Of a DNA stretch of 24,826 bases, positions 14,007 through 22,031 are shown in pieces; position 1 is the first letter of the stretch, and each line of letters begins with the position of its first letter. The position numbers and the translations under genes were made by a program. The stretch covers positions 1-24,826 of the forward strand of contig JAHFIE010000006.1 in the NCBI GenBank assembly GCA_023246565.1, written 5' to 3'. Under the pieces are notes generated by a model, which saw only the letters and a program-made list of their open reading frames with translations, made no database searches and was not told the DNA's origin. Origin of the DNA: Candidatus Magasanikiibacteriota bacterium (GTDB taxonomy: Bacteria; Patescibacteriota; Patescibacteriia; Magasanikbacterales; UBA922).

Positions 14007-14737
14007 ACGGTTAATTTTTCCCATTCCCTAGGAACATCAATCTCAATTTTTTTAACTTCGTCTTTGGTTGCTAATTTAAATTCAACGCCCGTGGCACAGA
14101 GAGCAATGGTATGAAAACCAGTCTCCTTCGCCCGACTTTGCCGGGCTTGGTCGGGCAAGCCGTCCGCCTTTGTCCCGGCTATCTCAGGACTACGGCGTGA
14201 CCAGTATTTTACATCACCGAGAATAGGGTGTCCAAGAGCGGAAAGTTGCGCCCGAATTTGATGTGGCCGGCCAGTTTTAAGGTTAATTTTTACGATTGAA
14301 TTCTCTCCAACGTTTCTAACAACATCATAGTCTAGTTCAGCCCGCAACGTACCTGGCATTTCGTGGTTAAAGACTGTTACCATATTTTTAGTTTCATCTT
14401 TTTTTAAAAAATGAATAAGCGTGCCAGACTTTTGTTTCGGTACACCATTGACGAGCGCATGATAGGTTTTTTTAAACGTGTGATTGCGAATTTGCTCGGA
14501 CAAACGCGCCGCACCTTTACTCGTTTTTCCAAACAAAACAATACCTGATACTGGTCGATCCAAACGATGTACTACACCCAAAAAAACTTTTCCTAGTTTA
14601 TGATATTTTTGTTTAAGATAATATTTAACTTCATCACACAATGTGGCATCACCTGTCTCATCGCCTTGCACCAAAACACCGGCTGGTTTATAAACCGCAA
14701 TAATATGATTATCTTCATAAAGAATGCGTACATCCAT
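14003..14737 (-). CDS. RluA-family pseudouridine synthase without S4 domain, with a palindrome-coded insertion
   Basis: 244 aa, catalytic domain only (ILYEDNHIIAVYKPAGVLVQ at the N-terminus). The motif VVHRLDRPVSGIVLF gives catalytic Asp60; KTGRPHQIRAQLSALGHPIL is the conserved C-terminal block. Between ILGDVKY and the following IALCATGVEF there are about 30 residues where relatives have roughly 8-10. The extra segment (residues about 185-207, GLPDQARQSRAK) is encoded by a GC-rich palindrome. RNA target unknown; a second RluA-family enzyme (rluD-like) lies at 5387-6391. It starts 3 bp after pyrD. Confidence 0.9.
   Translation of the reverse strand: MDVRILYEDNHIIAVYKPAGVLVQGDETGDATLCDEVKYYLKQKYHKLGKVFLGVVHRLDRPVSGIVLFGKTSKGAARLSEQIRNHTFKKTYHALVNGVPKQKSGTLIHFLKKDETKNMVTVFNHEMPGTLRAELDYDVVRNVGENSIVKINLKTGRPHQIRAQLSALGHPILGDVKYWSRRSPEIAGTKADGLPDQARQSRAKETGFHTIALCATGVEFKLATKDEVKKIEIDVPREWEKLTV
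14117..14185 (-). repeat. GC-rich palindromic insertion inside the RluA-family gene
   Basis: Contains the inverted repeat GCCCGAC (14130-14136) / GTCGGGC (14150-14156) around a second GCCGGGC, in a locally GC-rich tract unlike the gene around it. It is in frame and translated as part of GTKADGLPDQARQSRAK. Exact borders are estimated from where the family alignment breaks. Confidence 0.6.
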
Positions 14738-14740
14738 ATA

Positions 14741-15862
14741 TCAAATTCTAACCCCCTTCCCAACAGCTTGTGTTATATTCATGAAACCATCAGCCTTAAG
14801 TAAACGTGATAAGCCAACATTAATTTCACCGATCAATTGAGGTCCTTCATAAATCATACCTGTGATGAGTTGTACCAACGAAGCACCAAGTTTAATTTTT
14901 CGATACGCGTCAGCAGCAGAAAAAATACCACCAACACCAATGATAATTTTTTTACCCCCGGTTAGAGCATACACTTTTGCGAGCACAGCATCAGCCCGCG
15001 CAGCTACTATTGAACCGCTTAAACCTCCGTGCGGCGGAATATTTTCATGATGCAAAATCGGATTCATTCGATCTTTTGTTAGATTAACACACACAAATCC
15101 ACTAATCGTGTGTCGATTCGCGACCGTGACAATGGCTGCTATTTCAGCGTCAGTTATATCGGCGGGTAATTTAAGAAAGCACGGTATATGAATACCAGTA
15201 CGATCAAACGCAATCAGTAATTTCTCAAGTCGCTCTGGATCAACAAATGGTTCACCGCCAAAAGTATTCGGACAACTGATATTCAACGTAATATAATCCG
15301 CGGCCGGGGCTACCATGCGAAAACCTTTCATATAATCGAGAATTCCTACTTCTGTTTCCACCGTATCCACTGAATTTGTCTTAGCAACACTTATCCCGCA
15401 AGGAATTCTTCGTTGTACTGAACGCAAACGTTTGGTTAGTACCATGGCCCCATCATTTTTTAACCCATAATAGACGGCAAGCGAACGTAGACGCGGTAAA
15501 CGCCATAATCTCGGTTTTGGATTTCCAGAACAAGGTTCAGCAGTCACTGACCCCACTTCAACAAAGCCAAAACCAACATCGGGCATGATATCCATGAGTT
15601 GGCCATTTTTATCAAAACCAGCAGCAAGACCAACAGGATTCACAAAACGCAATCCGAAAATAGTTTGCTCAAGCATTGAATCTCGAAAAGAAAATAACCA
15701 TCGAGTAACTGAACGCGTGATGTTATACTTTCCCAAAAATATACCAAGATTAATGGTGGTATCATGAACTTTTTCCGGGTCGAATTGAAATAATATTTTT
15801 TTTAGAATGGCACGATAACAATAGCCAATAATTTTTCTACGATATTTTTTCTTATCTACCAT
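14741..15862 (-). CDS. pyrD: Dihydroorotate dehydrogenase, class 2-like but with catalytic Cys
   Basis: Oxidises dihydroorotate to orotate in pyrimidine synthesis. 373 aa. The N-terminal extension (RAILKKILFQFDPEKVHDTT) is that of membrane-associated quinone-dependent class 2 enzymes, and VGLAAGFDKNG, GFVEVGSVTAEP and IGVGGIFSAADAYRKIKLGA are FMN-barrel motifs. The active-site block reads TLNISCPNTFGG with Cys197 where E. coli PyrD has Ser175 (NISSPNT); Cys at that place is the class 1 state. The usual class 2 PGLR after it is replaced by FGGEP. Other pyr genes are not in the window. Start ATG is 31 bp after the methyltransferase stop. Confidence 0.92.
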   Translation of the reverse strand: MVDKKKYRRKIIGYCYRAILKKILFQFDPEKVHDTTINLGIFLGKYNITRSVTRWLFSFRDSMLEQTIFGLRFVNPVGLAAGFDKNGQLMDIMPDVGFGFVEVGSVTAEPCSGNPKPRLWRLPRLRSLAVYYGLKNDGAMVLTKRLRSVQRRIPCGISVAKTNSVDTVETEVGILDYMKGFRMVAPAADYITLNISCPNTFGGEPFVDPERLEKLLIAFDRTGIHIPCFLKLPADITDAEIAAIVTVANRHTISGFVCVNLTKDRMNPILHHENIPPHGGLSGSIVAARADAVLAKVYALTGGKKIIIGVGGIFSAADAYRKIKLGASLVQLITGMIYEGPQLIGEINVGLSRLLKADGFMNITQAVGKGVRI

Positions 15863-15893
15863 ACATCAAAATTACTGGGTGCACGTCATTATT

Positions 15894-16811
15894 TTATGTA
15901 TTCTCAACACTCCACCGCGCGAAAATACCACAAGGAAGTAAACGACCTGACTGTTCTTCGGCAATCGTTAATTCCCCTTTTTCAAAAACTCCACCGTCAT
16001 GTTTAAATAGTTCTTGTAGATTATTTTCATAGGTAATCGCTGAATAACCCGAAGCATATCCATTAAGTAAAAAAAATAATGGTTTTTCAGTCATGACTTC
16101 GCGGCATAATTTTAATAAAGGAACCAAATGATCTTCAATTTTCCATAACTCCTTATTCGGCCCATGACCAAAGGCTGGTGGATCCAATATAATACCATCG
16201 TAACGGCGACCTCGTTTTAATTCACGTTTTACAAAATCACGCGCATCATCCAAAATCCATCGTATAGGCTTATTCTCCAAACCCGAAAGCGCTGCATTAT
16301 CCCGTGCCCATTGGATGGCGACTTTTGAACCATCAACATGACACACTTCAGCGCCAGCCTGCGCACAAGCCAACGTCGCACCACCAGTGTACCCGAATAA
16401 ATTCAGAATCTTGACTGGATTCTGGCTTTCGCCAGAATGACGTGCTGCAGTAGGTTGAGAAATGAGTTTTTGCATCCACTCCCAATTCGACGACTGCTCG
16501 GGAAATAAACCAGTATGTTTAAATGATGTTGGACGTATCCAAAATTTTAAATTTAATTTGTCAGGGCCAAAATTGATTTCCCAACGAGCTGGTAGGTTTG
16601 TCTTCAAATCCCAATCCCCTTTTTTACCATCACGTCGAAAACTCGCGTGTGCTTTTTGCCATTCTTTTTCTGATAAATTTTTATTCCACAATGCCTGCGG
16701 ATCAGGTCGACGAAAAATAAAATCGCCATAACGTCCTAATTTTTCTCCGTCTCCAGAATCGAGAAGCGCAAAATCTTTACTTGGCTTCGTAATGAAAATG
16801 CGGGTATCCAT
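15894..16811 (-). CDS. Class I SAM-dependent methyltransferase, RlmI/RlmK-like, with a repeat-coded insertion
   Basis: 305 aa. The N-terminal part (KLGRYGDFIFRRPDPQALW; WRINFG-like strands) precedes a Rossmann methyltransferase domain with motif I ILNLFGYTGGATLACAQAG (residues 135-153), an acidic HVDGSKVAIQWARDN, DDARDFVKRE, and the catalytic-loop motif LDPPAFGHG (residues 209-217) typical of rRNA base methyltransferases such as RlmI/RlmK. Just before motif I the residues RHSGESQNP (about 124-132) are encoded by a solo copy of the dispersed palindrome. It starts 2 bp after the GNAT stop. Modified base unknown; a substrate other than rRNA is possible. Confidence 0.85.
   Translation of the reverse strand: MDTRIFITKPSKDFALLDSGDGEKLGRYGDFIFRRPDPQALWNKNLSEKEWQKAHASFRRDGKKGDWDLKTNLPARWEINFGPDKLNLKFWIRPTSFKHTGLFPEQSSNWEWMQKLISQPTAARHSGESQNPVKILNLFGYTGGATLACAQAGAEVCHVDGSKVAIQWARDNAALSGLENKPIRWILDDARDFVKRELKRGRRYDGIILDPPAFGHGPNKELWKIEDHLVPLLKLCREVMTEKPLFFLLNGYASGYSAITYENNLQELFKHDGGVFEKGELTIAEEQSGRLLPCGIFARWSVENT
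16415..16441 (-). repeat. Solo palindromic repeat inside the methyltransferase gene
   Basis: On the minus strand this is GTCATTCTGGCGAAAGCCAG followed by AATCCAG, identical to the intergenic copy at 22680-22706. It is translated in frame as part of ARHSGESQNPV, directly before the SAM-binding motif I strand. Confidence 0.93.
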
Positions 16812-16813
16812 AG

Positions 16814-17176
16814 TTAATCTTTAGTAAGTATCTTAGAATCAGAAATTAAATCCATTCGAAATTTAATACCAATATTTTTGAATCCAAGCTTTGTATAAAA
16901 GGCATGCACATTAGTTTTATGATGTTTACTCGTACCAATTATTTTGTAACATTGTTGTTTCTTTGCTTCTTCTATAAGAAGCTCCACCAATTTTATACCC
17001 AAACCTTTTCCCCGATATTCTGGTTCAATATAAACATTTTCCATAAGTCCATAAGGTTCCTTATGTCTGTCTTGAGCAATAACATAAAGAAAAGCCCAAC
17101 CAATGATCTTACCCCCATCTTTCATTTCTATCTTTATACGAATACCCTTTGATTCTTGTGTAATATTATATTCCAT
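16814..17176 (-). CDS. Small GNAT acetyltransferase, possibly GNA1-like
   Basis: 120 aa, a minimal GNAT domain: GGKIIGWAFLYVI (beta4 region), YGLMENVYIEPEYRGKGLGI (beta4 plus acetyl-CoA loop RGKGLG), KQQCYKIIGTS, and AFYTKLGFKNIG. The pattern ENVYIEPEYRGKGLG...CYKI...FYxKLGF recalls eukaryotic glucosamine-6-phosphate acetyltransferase GNA1 (EDVVV..EYRG..LG...CYKI...FYKKFGY), but the same pattern occurs in other GNATs. It overlaps the YvcK stop by 11 bp and lies next to glmS and a GlmU-type gene lacking its acetyltransferase domain, which makes an amino-sugar substrate attractive (inference). Confidence 0.85.
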   Translation of the reverse strand: MEYNITQESKGIRIKIEMKDGGKIIGWAFLYVIAQDRHKEPYGLMENVYIEPEYRGKGLGIKLVELLIEEAKKQQCYKIIGTSKHHKTNVHAFYTKLGFKNIGIKFRMDLISDSKILTKD

Positions 17177-18155
17177 ATTCAGTGTTCATGAATGCGTACA
17201 AAAGATTCCCTAATTTTTCAGGATCATGTCGAATAAGACTCCGCACCAGTGTGTCGCCAGCATCCTCATGAATTTCGATCGAACTCGCCACGTCTTGGCG
17301 AACCACAGTGTAGAGAGAATCATCTAAATTATCCTTAACCGGCTCTTCACCGCGTGCTTGGTACTTTGCCAAAATCACGGGAGGAAAATCACCTTGGTGG
17401 AGCACCACTACATCGGGTCTACGACCAGCATAGCGAGTAATTTCAGTAACAATATCACTGGCTTGTAAACCATCTGTTTGACCCTTTTTGGTCATTACAT
17501 TATTAACAAAAATAAATTTCGCAGCACTTTGTTGGATCGTCTCGGAAATGCCAGAAATAATAATATTCGCCAGTGTACTCGTATACAAATCTCCTGGACC
17601 AGCAATAATTATATCTGCTTCTTTAATTGCCGCAATCGCTTGAGCGTTTGCCTGTACTGATTTTGATAATGATAATTTAAGAATCCTACCCGGATCAAGC
17701 TCGGGTTCATCAATGAGATGCTCGCCCCTAATACACTGTCCATTGTCATATTCTGCCACCAACTCTGTGTTTTCAAGAGTAACCGGAATAACCTTCCCTT
17801 TGACTCGGAATAATTCCGATAATTTTTTAATTGCTTCAACTTCTGATCCGCAAATATCAGATAAGGCAACCATCATTAAATTCCCCAAAGTATGACCCGA
17901 GAGTCCGTCGCCTTTGGCAAATCGATAGGTAAATAACCCGCGTAATAATTGATTGTCGGTTTCCGCGAGCGCAATAATTGATTTGCGTACATCAGATAAT
18001 GGCAACAGACCAAATTGATCACGGACCACAGCATTACTACCACCGTCATCAGTCATACTGACAATAATACTGAGTTCAAGGTCAGAATATTTTTTTAATC
18101 CGGACAAAACAGCCACAGTGCCGGTGCCTCCGCCAATGACCACGATTTTCTTCAT
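17166..18155 (-). CDS. yvcK: YvcK/GlmR family (CofD-like) regulator of amino-sugar and gluconeogenic metabolism
   Basis: 329 aa from the ATG at 18155 (MKKIVVIGGGTGT), 1 nt after the glmS stop; a TTG at 18164 would overlap glmS and is less likely. Family motifs: IGGGTGTVAVLSGLKKY, IVSMTDDGGSNAVVRDQFG, PLSDVRKSIIALA, FRFAKGDGLSGHTLGN-type block (TYRFAKGDGLSGHTLGNLMM) and IIAGPGDLYTSTLANI. B. subtilis YvcK/GlmR binds UDP-GlcNAc and stimulates GlmS; here it directly follows glmS, consistent with that role. Archaeal CofD paralogues act on coenzyme F420, but DDGGS with this context fits YvcK. Confidence 0.92.
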   Translation of the reverse strand: MKKIVVIGGGTGTVAVLSGLKKYSDLELSIIVSMTDDGGSNAVVRDQFGLLPLSDVRKSIIALAETDNQLLRGLFTYRFAKGDGLSGHTLGNLMMVALSDICGSEVEAIKKLSELFRVKGKVIPVTLENTELVAEYDNGQCIRGEHLIDEPELDPGRILKLSLSKSVQANAQAIAAIKEADIIIAGPGDLYTSTLANIIISGISETIQQSAAKFIFVNNVMTKKGQTDGLQASDIVTEITRYAGRRPDVVVLHQGDFPPVILAKYQARGEEPVKDNLDDSLYTVVRQDVASSIEIHEDAGDTLVRSLIRHDPEKLGNLLYAFMNTEYGI

Positions 18156-18156
18156 A

Positions 18157-20007
18157 TTATTCAACCGTCACACTTTTGGCCAAATTCCGCGGACGATCAA
18201 CATCACGTCCCAAAATGACTGCCATGTGATACGCAAACAATTGCAAGGGAATGGTGTTAATTAACGGCTCTAATAATTCCATAGTTTCAGGAACATAAAT
18301 AACATCATCAGCTAATTCTTGCGCCGAAGAGTCGCCCTCTGTCGCAAGTAAAATGACGTTTACTCCCCGTGCCCGCACCTCTTCAATATTGCTCCGCATT
18401 TTTTCGTACAATTGATTTTTGGTCATAATCCCAAACACAGGAAAATCAGGTGATAGCAATGCGAGCGCGCCGTGTTTCATTTCCCCCCCTGGGTACGCTT
18501 CACTATGAATATAGGACGTCTCTTTTAATTTGAGCGACCCTTCCAATGCCACAGGAAAATTAATCCCACGTCCCAAAAACATCATGTCACGATAACCAGA
18601 ATATTTTTGAGCTATCTTTTTTATTTCCTCACTCAATTGCAACGTTTGTTTCATTTTTTCCGCAACTTCACGCAAAGCATCCACGACCCGTGTACCCGTC
18701 GCGAGTGACAAACGACGCAAACGTCCAAATTGCAGAGCATACAAAAGTAAAACCGCTACCATGTTTGTATAAGCTTTTGTAGACGCTACGGCTAATTCAG
18801 GACCAGCGTGGATATAGGTACCGCCATCAGTTTCACGGGCAATAGTAGAACCAACCGCATTCACAATCCCCCGTACCACAGCACCACGTCGTTTCGCTTC
18901 GCGTACTGCTGCAATAGTATCTGCGGTCTCACCTGATTGGGAAATGGCAAACACCAGTGTATGCGTATCAATCACCGGATCGCGGTAGCGAAATTCACTC
19001 GCAACTTCCACTTCAGCAGGAATGCCAGCTAATCGTTCAAACGCATATTTTCCAATCATGGCAGCATGAGAAGCAGTGCCGCAGGCAATAAAAATTACAC
19101 GATTGATTTCACGCATCTGATTATCCGTCAAATTAATACCACCCAATTGTGCTGTCCCTTCTGCAATATTGTACCGACCACGAATAGCGTCTTGAAACAC
19201 GGTCGGCTGATCAAAAATTTCTTTCAACATAAAATGAGAAAAACCCTGGCGTTCTGCCTGTTTTTCATCCCAATCAATATGTTCGAGATGTTTTTCCACG
19301 TATTCATCATGGAGATTATAGGTTTTGACTGAAGTGCTCGTCACTTCAGCAACTTCACCATCATCCAAAAACATAACCTTGTTTGTGTATGCCAAAATTG
19401 GCGTAGCATCACTCGCAATATAATGACCAGTGCTATCCATTCCAATAACGAGTGGGCTTCCCATTCTTGCTGCTACAAGTATATCAGGATGATCAGCGTG
19501 CATGACCACAAGTCCATAGGTTCCCCGCACGTGCGAAAGCGCTGTTTCCACGGCTCTGCGCAAATCACCTTGGTAATGTTTAGCAATAAGATGAGCCAAT
19601 ACTTCAGTATCAGTTTGTGATTTGAAATCGACTGGTTCTTCTGGTGGCAATGATTGAACGTCGCTCAAAAGACTTTCTTTTAATTCCCGATAATTCTCAA
19701 TGATCCCATTATGGACAATCATCAATTTTCCACCAAGAGCAGTATGGGGGTGTGCGTTTTCTTCAGTAACACCACCATGTGTGGCCCACCGCGTATGCGC
19801 AATGCCCGTAGTCCCGAGTAATTCTTGATCTTTTATTTTTTCTGATAAAACATCTATTTTTCCGACTGCACGAATACGCGTTAGCAGACCATTATCGAGA
19901 AGTGCTACTCCGGCACTGTCATACCCACGATATTCAAGGCGACGAAGACCACGAATTAAAATGGGTAAAGCCGGGCCAATTCCTGTATAAGCAATGATTC
20001 CACACAT
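18157..20007 (-). CDS. glmS: Glutamine--fructose-6-phosphate aminotransferase (isomerizing)
   Basis: Makes glucosamine-6-phosphate from fructose-6-phosphate and glutamine, the first step to UDP-GlcNAc. 616 aa, full family length. The start MCGIIAYTG leaves Cys as the N-terminal nucleophile after Met removal. The glutaminase part has HTRWATHGGVTEENAHPH; two SIS domains follow, with FIACGTASHAAMIGKYAFE and ISQSGETADTIAAVREAK in the first, MFLGRGINFPVALEGSLKLK and AYPGGEMKHGALALL in the second. It ends with the conserved RPRNLAKSVTVE. Three bp separate it from the 419-aa gene; yvcK follows immediately. Confidence 0.98.
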   Translation of the reverse strand: MCGIIAYTGIGPALPILIRGLRRLEYRGYDSAGVALLDNGLLTRIRAVGKIDVLSEKIKDQELLGTTGIAHTRWATHGGVTEENAHPHTALGGKLMIVHNGIIENYRELKESLLSDVQSLPPEEPVDFKSQTDTEVLAHLIAKHYQGDLRRAVETALSHVRGTYGLVVMHADHPDILVAARMGSPLVIGMDSTGHYIASDATPILAYTNKVMFLDDGEVAEVTSTSVKTYNLHDEYVEKHLEHIDWDEKQAERQGFSHFMLKEIFDQPTVFQDAIRGRYNIAEGTAQLGGINLTDNQMREINRVIFIACGTASHAAMIGKYAFERLAGIPAEVEVASEFRYRDPVIDTHTLVFAISQSGETADTIAAVREAKRRGAVVRGIVNAVGSTIARETDGGTYIHAGPELAVASTKAYTNMVAVLLLYALQFGRLRRLSLATGTRVVDALREVAEKMKQTLQLSEEIKKIAQKYSGYRDMMFLGRGINFPVALEGSLKLKETSYIHSEAYPGGEMKHGALALLSPDFPVFGIMTKNQLYEKMRSNIEEVRARGVNVILLATEGDSSAQELADDVIYVPETMELLEPLINTIPLQLFAYHMAVILGRDVDRPRNLAKSVTVE

Positions 20008-20010
20008 AAA

Positions 20011-21270
20011 CTATGGTTGTTGTAAAAATTCGCGAATAAAGACTGCGTTCAACATTGCTTTGGGGTGCATAGCATCCATCCCTGATGGATCACTTAATAA
20101 TCGAAATAAGTCAGTTTCGGGTAAAGCAAGAATAGTCCGAGCTTCCAACTTGTCAGGCTTATGATTATTACGAACTCGATTCGCGACGTCTGCGGCAGTT
20201 AAATGAGTATTGGTAAAAAAGAAAAACTCCGGACTACCGCCACGCGCGATTTCCCGAGCCGCGCCGACAAATGAAACATCATAATCTCCTTCAGGAATAG
20301 ACAATGTCCGCGTTACGTGTTCTTGAATACTTCGCACCATGACATTGCCCATTTTTAAACCTAATTCTTCATTAGTCTCATCAGCCATGGTTTTCATAGT
20401 CGGTCCGGTCATTGCATGTGATCGAAACATAGCTTCATCCCACAATACACCACCGGACGCCGGACAATTTACACCAGCGTTCACGGCTACTCGTCGTGGA
20501 TCGCGATCAGCAAACATAAAAAAATTATCACTTGTTCTCACCAAGGTAGCAACACCGAGAGTATTGCCATAGACTGCTTGATTAAAATCAGGCAAACCTC
20601 CGTAAAGTTGATAAATTGCTTCCCGAACAGTTCTTGGCGCTGATAATAATTTTTGTAATTCATGCATTTGTTCTTGTATTTCTGGTGCTGTTTCTGGATA
20701 ATCATCCGGGTTAAGGCTGACACCATCAGCACCGTTGGTATAATAAAAATCATGATACCGACCTGGACCAACATTACATTTCCATCGGTTGGAACGTCGT
20801 TCAAGGCCACGTAAACAAGCCACTTCTTCATCATGAGTAAACTGGCGAGGTCCTCGTAATTGTTTAACAAGATCGAACAAGGTGTTGGCACGTTCATCAG
20901 GAGTAAATGGTGTATCTTCTATTTCCACTTCAGCATCAAACAGTTCCCTTTCTCCTTGCTTTGTAAAAAAATCACCAAATATTTCTTGGTCATGATGACC
21001 TAAAAAAGTAAAGGGTAGGATATCACGGATATGCTGCGGGAGTCCGAGTTGTATCCCAACTAAAGGATCACTGCCTTGGTAGTGTCGAACAAGATTTTGA
21101 GCATCACGTGCCGATGCTACGCCCGGTGATTCAGGAAGAACTGGTAATTGTTGCTGGTCAAGGGCTTCATCTTCTGGAGTACGAATAGAAAATTCACGAA
21201 ACGTGTAACCACTTTCAATAGAACGAGATTTTTCATAGACATTAACCTCGCCAGGTTGATTTTCTCTCAT
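20011..21270 (-). CDS. Unknown 419-aa protein with a divergent Nudix-like core
   Basis: No family recognised over the full length. The acidic N-terminal 200 residues have no visible motif. Residues about 235-360 look like a Nudix fold: TLGVATLVRTSDNFFMFADRD, NCPASGGVLWDEA, then MADETNEELGLKMG (298-305), where E298, E301, E302 and G304 fit REUXEEXGU although Arg is Asp and the hydrophobic is Thr. The box glycines lie farther upstream than normal because of an inserted segment (MFRSHAMTGPTMKT). DYDVSFVGAARE and PEFFFFTNTHL follow as predicted strands. The start forms ATGA with the GlmU-type stop and the stop is 3 bp before glmS, so a link to nucleotide-sugar metabolism is likely (inference). 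Confidence 0.8.
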   Translation of the reverse strand: MRENQPGEVNVYEKSRSIESGYTFREFSIRTPEDEALDQQQLPVLPESPGVASARDAQNLVRHYQGSDPLVGIQLGLPQHIRDILPFTFLGHHDQEIFGDFFTKQGERELFDAEVEIEDTPFTPDERANTLFDLVKQLRGPRQFTHDEEVACLRGLERRSNRWKCNVGPGRYHDFYYTNGADGVSLNPDDYPETAPEIQEQMHELQKLLSAPRTVREAIYQLYGGLPDFNQAVYGNTLGVATLVRTSDNFFMFADRDPRRVAVNAGVNCPASGGVLWDEAMFRSHAMTGPTMKTMADETNEELGLKMGNVMVRSIQEHVTRTLSIPEGDYDVSFVGAAREIARGGSPEFFFFTNTHLTAADVANRVRNNHKPDKLEARTILALPETDLFRLLSDPSGMDAMHPKAMLNAVFIREFLQQP

Positions 21271-22031
21271 ATAGTTTGCTTAAAAACATTTTGCGCAATA
21301 TCATATTGTTCTTGAGTATTAATACCAATTGCCTCGCGTGGTGGAATATCAATTGAGGACAACGGCTGATGATCAACAATAGCTTCGTGCACAAGATCAG
21401 TTAAATAATATTCTTTCTGTGCATTATTATTCTGTATTTTTTTTACATGATCCCAGAGCCAATCAGCTTGGAAACAATAATAACAAGGGTTTAATTCTTT
21501 AATCTGTAATTGTTCATCAGTCGCGTCTTTCTTTTCAATACTTCGAATAATATGACCGTTCTCGCCGCGAATAATACGACCATAATCATAGAGAGCCGCA
21601 TGAAAACCAGTAAAATCTGGAACGGTTACGGTCATAAGCGTGATGGTATTTTTTCGTTCGCAATGACGTTCAACCAAACGCTGAATTGATGTAGCGGAAA
21701 TAAAGGGCATATCACCGTACAAAGTAACAACATGATCGACCTTACCGCGGAGAAGAGATTCAGCCATGGATACAGCATGACCAGTACCTAGACGTTCAGC
21801 TTGAACCACATATTCAGCTCGATCACCAAGATACGTTTGAACTGATGGATCATCATTACAGACAATCACGACTGGTTTTGTCTCTGGTAAAGCAATTTCG
21901 ACACTCTGTGTAACATATTCAATAAATGGTTTCCCATTGAGTTCATGCATGACTTTAAGTTTGGTACTGTTCATTCGTCTGCCAAGACCAGCAGCGAGAA
22001 TGACAACTCCAATTTTTGGTTTATTCTCCAT
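21267..22031 (-). CDS. GlmU-type sugar-1-phosphate uridylyltransferase without acetyltransferase domain
   Basis: 254 aa, only the nucleotidyltransferase half of GlmU. N-terminal signature VVILAAGLGRRMNSTKLKVM (residues 9-28), then QAERLGTGHAVSMAE (GlmU Q..qlGTaHAv), VTLYGDMPFIS with the metal-binding Asp, YGRIIRGENGHIIRSIEKKD (GlmU YGRIvR..g.i..IvE.kDA), ELNPCYYCFQADWLW, and NNAQKEYYLTDLVH (GlmU N.qgEYYLTDi). Together these indicate UDP-GlcNAc (or related) pyrophosphorylase activity. The left-handed beta-helix that acetylates GlcN-1-P is absent. Overlaps the HAD gene by 11 bp. Confidence 0.9.
   Translation of the reverse strand: MENKPKIGVVILAAGLGRRMNSTKLKVMHELNGKPFIEYVTQSVEIALPETKPVVIVCNDDPSVQTYLGDRAEYVVQAERLGTGHAVSMAESLLRGKVDHVVTLYGDMPFISATSIQRLVERHCERKNTITLMTVTVPDFTGFHAALYDYGRIIRGENGHIIRSIEKKDATDEQLQIKELNPCYYCFQADWLWDHVKKIQNNNAQKEYYLTDLVHEAIVDHQPLSSIDIPPREAIGINTQEQYDIAQNVFKQTI

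Noticed and set aside
17156..18164. TTG starts for YvcK (18164) and the GNAT at 13486
   Set aside because: ATG codons a few residues downstream (18155, 13459) match the usual N-termini and avoid overlap with the upstream gene.
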